DNA of 64,000 bases from Eucommia ulmoides (lineage: Eukaryota > Streptophyta > Magnoliopsida > Garryales > Eucommiaceae): positions 45,290,785 to 45,354,784 of the forward strand of contig CM028326.1 in NCBI GenBank assembly GCA_016647705.1, given 5' to 3'. This document shows positions 59,282-64,000 of this stretch, piece after piece; position 1 is the first letter of the stretch, and each line of letters starts with the position of its first letter. Position numbers and translations under genes: made by a program. The notes under the pieces were generated by a model. That model saw only the letters and a program-made list of their open reading frames with translations, was not told the origin of the DNA and searched no databases.

Positions 59282-60695
59282 TAATAAGTGTAATTTACCT
59301 ATCTACTTCTAAGACGAATTTGGTAGTTTTTGAGTGTATTAGTAATATTTAATTGCTTTTTAATTTGTTTTTACATAGAACAGGTGTAGGGACGTAAACA
59401 AATGACAAACGAGTCAAACAGTGGGAAAACGGTGAAGAAACGATGACAGAACAAGGTTTTAAGAGCACAAGACCCCCCACCACGGTGGTGAGAATGCAGA
59501 GAGGTGTTATTTCTGCCAAAGTCCCACTGCCCCAGCGTTAGGCCACTGCCGCGGCATTGGAGATGCAGGATGTGTTGATAAGGCTTCACCGCCGCAGCAG
59601 TGATCCCCACCGCCGCGGCGGTGAAAGATGAGAGTGGTAGCCGACATACTCACCGCTGCAACGGTGAGCTCTGCACAGAGAAGATGATATTTTTAGATAT
59701 TTTTGAAATCTCGCACCTATAAAACCCTTTCTCCTACTTCCAAAAGAGAACTCTAAACGTCCTTAACATTAGGAGGTGATCTTTAGCCATTCTTGAAGAG
59801 CTAAAAGAGGAGATTCATCATTCAGAGAAGAGGAAACACTAGCAGATTGATCTTTGGCAACAGTGGATCACTCCACTTTAAGATTTGATCTTTCTCTCTT
59901 TGTTTATCTTTTTGTAGTTTAATGTTTTATTGTGAAATATGATGAATCCCTTTTGGTTTAATGTTTTAATGGCCAAGATCATGATAGATTAGATAAATAT
60001 TAGCTAGGGATCGATGTAATTGTGTAAATACTTGTTTGGTTTAATATATGTTTCTTTAATGGCTGTTAGTCTAAATACGATTGTGGTTATCGCTCTATTA
60101 TAATTTTAGTATGCTTGTTAAGGTATTAGGGTTGAATTTGAGAATACAGGGTTTGACACTCAGGAGAAGTAACCCCGGATTCGGACTAGGGTAAACACAA
60201 TGCGACGATCCAATTACCCGGGATAGAGTTGGAGAGTGTGTAATCCATGAGGTTGGGTCAAGACTCACATGACTATGTGTTCCAAAAGACATTCGAGAGG
60301 GACTTCAGCGTCAACGCAAAGTCATGTATTCATTCACTAAACACTCGGAAGAGGGACGGAATGAGTTTTAGATACTAAGATTGTCGGATATGATAAACAC
60401 CGTTATTGTTAACTAAACGAAATCAAACATGTATTAAGTGAATGAAATAAATCCCTAGGTAATCAACTTAGTTAGGATTCACCCACTAATTGTAGTTTAA
60501 CTTGGTTTTAATTAGTTTAATTTTAAATAATTCTTTACTCGTCGGGATAATATAAGACTATGCAAATTGTGGTATTCAATTATTCACACCGTCCTTGTGG
60601 AACGATATTCGATCTTAAAGATCCAATATATTAAAACTTAACCTTGTATACTTGCGAGTAGTCAATACGCGAGCGAGTAAAAACCTCGTCGTACA
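59282..60695 (+). repeat. Element F 5' LTR
   Basis: About 1.4 kb. It is the reverse complement partner of F2 (22118-23563). It has a TATA box (cctataaaa, 59717-59725) and a GC palindrome cluster just upstream (59473-59670). It ends GTACA. The frames 59371-59610 and 60098-60292 on the minus strand have no support. Confidence 0.85.
59473..59670. repeat. GC-rich palindrome cluster in F 5' LTR
   Basis: CACCACGGTGGTG, CACTGCCGCGGCATTGG, CACCGCCGCAGCAGTG, CCACCGCCGCGGCGGTGA and TCACCGCTGCAACGGTGA within 200 bases, immediately upstream of the TATA box. Confidence 0.85.
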
Positions 60696-60702
60696 AGTTT
60701 TT

Positions 60703-60720
60703 TGGCGCCGTTGTCGGGGA
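60703..60720 (+). other. Element F primer binding site (tRNA-Asp type)
   Basis: TGGCGCCGTTGTCGGGGA. It is complementary, with one mismatch, to the 3' end of plant tRNA-Asp (…CCCCGGCAACGGCGCCA) as I recall it. It is the standard site for Athila-type elements. Confidence 0.85.
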
Positions 60721-60804
60721 AAGTATTTTGAAATGGATTGATATTGTGACTAAGTGGTTGAATATTAATCCAGACAATTATTTTGTTAATTTGTTTTGTG
60801 AGTT

Positions 60805-61234
60805 GTGATCAAGCAGTGCGTGCAACGTGGAAGAAGCTTGAACTTCTCGACTCTTGATCCCGAGATCGAGAGTACGTTGAAAAGGATAAGGAGAGAGAGA
60901 AGAAGCCAACTTCAGGCCAGGAATCGAGATCCAACGGAGCATACTATCCTAAATTCCTTGTCTATGAGGGATTTTGGTGAAAAATGCTTAACCACGTAGA
61001 AGGGTGTTATGGACTATGTCCTATCTATGGAAGCTGTACCGAAAACCATACCGAAAGCCGGCACACTTTTTGCGGATGATCCGGACCATTTCGCATCAAG
61101 AAAATTTCTATTCGGTTCAATCGAATTGGAAGGTGAAGAGGAGAGGATCAAGTGCTATATCGAAAATGAAAAACGAGTTGTGGAGAGTATCTCCCTCGTT
61201 GACAATGACCATGCAATTTGCTAAGTCTAGCTAG
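60805..61234 (+). pseudogene. Element F short gag-like or leader coding remnant
   Basis: Frame 60805-60999 reads a basic stretch (STLDPEIESTLKRIRRERRS). Frame 61009-61224 reads MDYVLSMEAVPKTIPKAGTL and IELEGEEERIKCYIENEKRV. Both are short and I recognise neither with confidence. The position just after the primer site fits the gag start of an Athila-type element, and the remainder of gag-pol is absent. Confidence 0.35.
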
Positions 61235-63824
61235 TAACGGTAAATTAAGCACTTCATGTTTTTTGATTCTAAAATTAAGGGTATCAAGTTTTACCCAAAT
61301 TTTGCTTTTAATTATTTTGTGGAGGTCGGAATGGTCTCAGAGCGTGTTTGGAGGAGAATTAAGGAGTGATGATACTCGGGGATGTGTTTCGTCCTTAAAA
61401 ATGTTGAACAAGTAAAGTGGAAACGAATGGTGTGGAGCCTTTGTATGAAACCTAGAAGATATAATGAAAATCTAGCAGTAGGCTCAACGCCGCGGCAGTG
61501 AAAATACAGGATGTCAAGTTTTCAGCATAAATGCTTCACCGCCGTGGTAGTGAAACTTCATGTTGCAAGGGTTTAAAAAAGGCGCTTCACCACCTCAGCG
61601 GTGATTACCACCGCCAAGGCGGTGAAACGACAGAACGTTTAGGTTTTAAAAAGGCCCTCACATCGCCGCAGCAGTGAAGCCTCTGTTTGATTAAAACTGT
61701 CCTGCTATTACAAAAATGCCACAACCACATCTAAAATCCCAAATTTCTCCATTTTCATCCTCCCAAACCGTTTCAAACCCTCAAATTCATCATTCCATTT
61801 ACAAAATTTGTGATTTCCACCACATAACACTCCAAAAATCAATTTTCAACCTCATTTTCGCGATTTTCTTTATCACTTTGGGGTTTTGATTTGATTTTTG
61901 GTGATAAACTAAGTTTCTATGGATTGTTAAATTGTGTGAAACAAAATTTCATGCTACATTTTTTGAAATTTTGTTGAAACCGTTGTGATTGGTGTGTGCG
62001 TATTGAAAATTTCGCCAAGGGTAATACGAGCTCGGAACTTTCCTAGATCAGTATACAAGACATCAAGGTCAAATCCACCGACTCATGTGCAAGTGCTTTG
62101 GCATTGACATGAGTGCTTATCTGCCTATGCCGCATGTGCCATCGTACCTTTTACAAATGCCACAATTTCCATTCCGATGTGATAGTGGTGGCGATGACTT
62201 TCCTCCCAGCAAATGGTAGGGGGTGAGAATTTTACGTCTTATCTCCTTGGTATGTGTTGGCACCCAATTTTACTTGTCATTGCTATAAACTGTTATTGGG
62301 TTCGCTGCTTAATCAGTGAGGACACTGCCTCTTTTCAAGTTTGGGGGTATGGAATTTACATTCTGTTTTGTGTTGTTAAAAAAAGGATGTGAAGGATGGT
62401 AATATTTTTTGTATAGAAATTTTTTTGGTTTTTTTATTGTAAACAATGTTTTATGTATGTAAAACTTTAATTTTTAGTTAAGTTTTATTTTAATTTTCAT
62501 GTTTTTGCATGTTAAATGCTTAGTTTAGTGTATGTATGTTAATATTTAGATTTAATATAAAGTTGTTTATGTATGAAGTCGTATTTGCATGTTGAGTTTT
62601 TGTGTTCCATTCATGTGTGTTTTGTGTGCTTAGCATGTCGATTAGGTAAAAATTATTTTGATCCAAAATCGCACGATCATAAAGACTCATTGTATAATTA
62701 TCTGAATGATTTGACGCTGATTATTTAATAATAAGTTCATGACAGAAATGAGGAATCTAGAACTTGATTTGGGGGAGGCTTGAGCCGAAATTATAGGTGA
62801 GGTAATTCCAGAGGCATGATTTAGGCCTTCAATTTTTTCGCTTGAACCTTTTGAAATTAACCTGAAAAATTTATTCCCTCGTTCCCTTGTCGAAGTCGAT
62901 AAACTTTTTAATTTTGAACTCGTTTCTATAGTCTGCCAATTAATTTTTTCCAAACTATTGTCGCTAAGCCTAAAAGTCAAAATTGAATGAAATCAAATAG
63001 CATAGACTAATGCTAACTTTAAGTGAGCGATCGGGGTTTCGGATGAATTGTTATTGGTTCGGTATTAATGTATTCACTTGTCATGCTTTAATTCCACTTG
63101 CACGCCCCTACAATGATACAAAGTTGAATAAGTTTGGGGGTGTGTCAATTTGTCAAAAAAAAAAAAAAAAAAAACTATGTGAATATAGTTTTTAATTCCG
63201 TTTCTTGTGACAAGTGAATACAAAGTTCTTAAATTCTTGTTCAGGGTTGTATTTTCAAAGTTTGGGGGTTTCGAGAGAGAGATAGCGACAAACGTTTGTG
63301 TCTCGGGTATCGTTCAATCTTAACGATTTTCTGTTTTCAATTCCTGCAATACCCTTGGTTGTTCTTCAAAGCTAAACCAAGCCCTATTGATATTTGTCAA
63401 TGTTCGAACCTACATTAGTGGATAGTTGAGCCCAGTCAAGTGTATGGTTTTCCTGAATCCTTCAAGGTTTAAGTCATGAGCTTAACTACTGAATAATCCA
63501 ATCCGGTGTTTGGATAGTTATACATTTGAGTTCTCACACACACACTTTAAATGGATCTAGAATGGTTTTTATTGATATTGAGTGTTGAAATTCTAGAATA
63601 CCATGTGGTGTGTGTTATTCCTGAACTTGGTCTGATCAAGGGTTGTTGAGGGAAGAACCACTTGGTTTCTTCGATTGAACTTGAAAATCACATGTGTTTA
63701 CTTTTTCTTTGTTAAAGTTATTCATTTTTAATAGTTAGTTAGTTAGTTAGTTAGTATAATTAGTTTAATTTAGTGTTAGGTTGTTTTACTCGAGGACTAG
63801 CAAAATTCTAAGTTTGGGAGTATT
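61235..63824 (+). other. Element F internal non-coding region
   Basis: No supportable gene. A third GC palindrome cluster lies at 61485-61685 (for example TTCACCGCCGTGGTAGTGAA and CACCGCCAAGGCGGTGAAA). A poly(A) run is at 63157-63174. Repeated AAGTTTGGGGG tracts are listed under F. The segment 62087-62205 reads an open ...MSAYLPMPHVPSYLLQMPQF... tail of unknown origin. Confidence 0.55.
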
Positions 63825-64000
63825 TGATAGGTGTAATTTTCCTATCTACTTCTAAGCCGAATTTGGTAGTTTTCAAGTGTATTAGTAATATTTAATTGCT
63901 TTTTAGTTTGTTTTTACGTAGAATAGGTATAGGGATGTAAACAAGTGACAAATGAGCGAAACGGTGGAAAAATGGTGAAGAAACGATGAAAGAACAAGGT
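63825..64000 (+). repeat. Element F 3' LTR (partial)
   Basis: TGATAGGTGTAATTTTCC onward matches 59282-59457 with few differences and runs off the window. The purine-rich AGTTTGGGAGTATT lies just before it. Confidence 0.88.

Larger units (their letters stand above)
59282..64000 (+). mobile_element. Element F: Athila-like LTR element, largely non-coding, truncated by the window
   Basis: The 5' LTR (59282-60695) starts TAATAAGTGTAA and the 3' LTR starts TGATAGGTGTAA at 63825; the two match to the end of the window. A tRNA-Asp-type primer site follows the 5' LTR. The 3.1-kb internal region has only short frames. Several AAGTTTGGGGGT tracts (near 62335, 63130, 63256 and 63811) are typical of the region before Athila 3' LTRs. 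It is inserted in the E 5' LTR; the left target copy should be cacac (59277-59281). Confidence 0.75.

Overview
The window looks like nuclear DNA of a flowering plant. It is AT-rich and almost entirely made of nested, decayed LTR retrotransposons of plant-specific lineages: Tat/Ogre-type and Athila-type Ty3/gypsy, chromovirus-like Ty3/gypsy LTRs, and a Sirevirus-like Ty1/copia element. Only the first ~930 bases show a plausible host gene. It reads on the minus strand: a 5'UTR exon, a 5'UTR intron, then a coding exon that leaves the window at base 1. I do not recognise the protein. I cannot name the species.

Layout, resolved with 5-bp target-site duplications (TSDs) and LTR pairs. Element B (Tat-like, + strand) runs from 1894 to about 34192. 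Its 5' LTR is split by block X (2376-19876, TSD tttag). X contains element A (Ogre-like, 2663-16206, TSD aaaat). A's 5' LTR is split by solo copia LTR C1 (4477-8784, TSD catat), and C1 holds a further solo chromovirus-like LTR (5523-7717, no clear TSD). B's own gag-pol lies at 20120-26916 and is broken by solo LTR F2 (22118-23563, TSD gttat). After pol come a tandem-repeat block and two antisense pseudogenes (28314-28760 and 29171-31537). B's 3' LTR (31685-34192) is split by solo copia LTR C2 (31759-33933).

The right half is element E, an Ogre-like element on the minus strand (34596 to at least 59281). It has a 3' LTR, a ~1.2-kb tandem array, remnants of integrase, RNase H, RT, protease and gag, and a 5' LTR. 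Solo LTR G (44262-45618) sits between its RT and RNase H. The Sirevirus-like element D (48938-56608, TSD ggttt) sits in its 5' LTR. Element F (59282 to beyond 64000) cuts the same LTR; it is an Athila-like derivative with little coding sequence, and F2 is a solo LTR of its family.

No retrotransposon gene here is intact: all carry stops, frameshifts, deletions or lost catalytic residues. The patterns most worth a second look are the nest up to five insertions deep; unrelated minisatellites in the 3' regions of all three Tat/Ogre elements; the antisense gene pair in B; GC-rich palindromes shared by unrelated LTR families; and GTCGAC-type palindrome arrays in the copia LTRs. I saw no bacterial-type system, CRISPR array, rRNA or tRNA gene.
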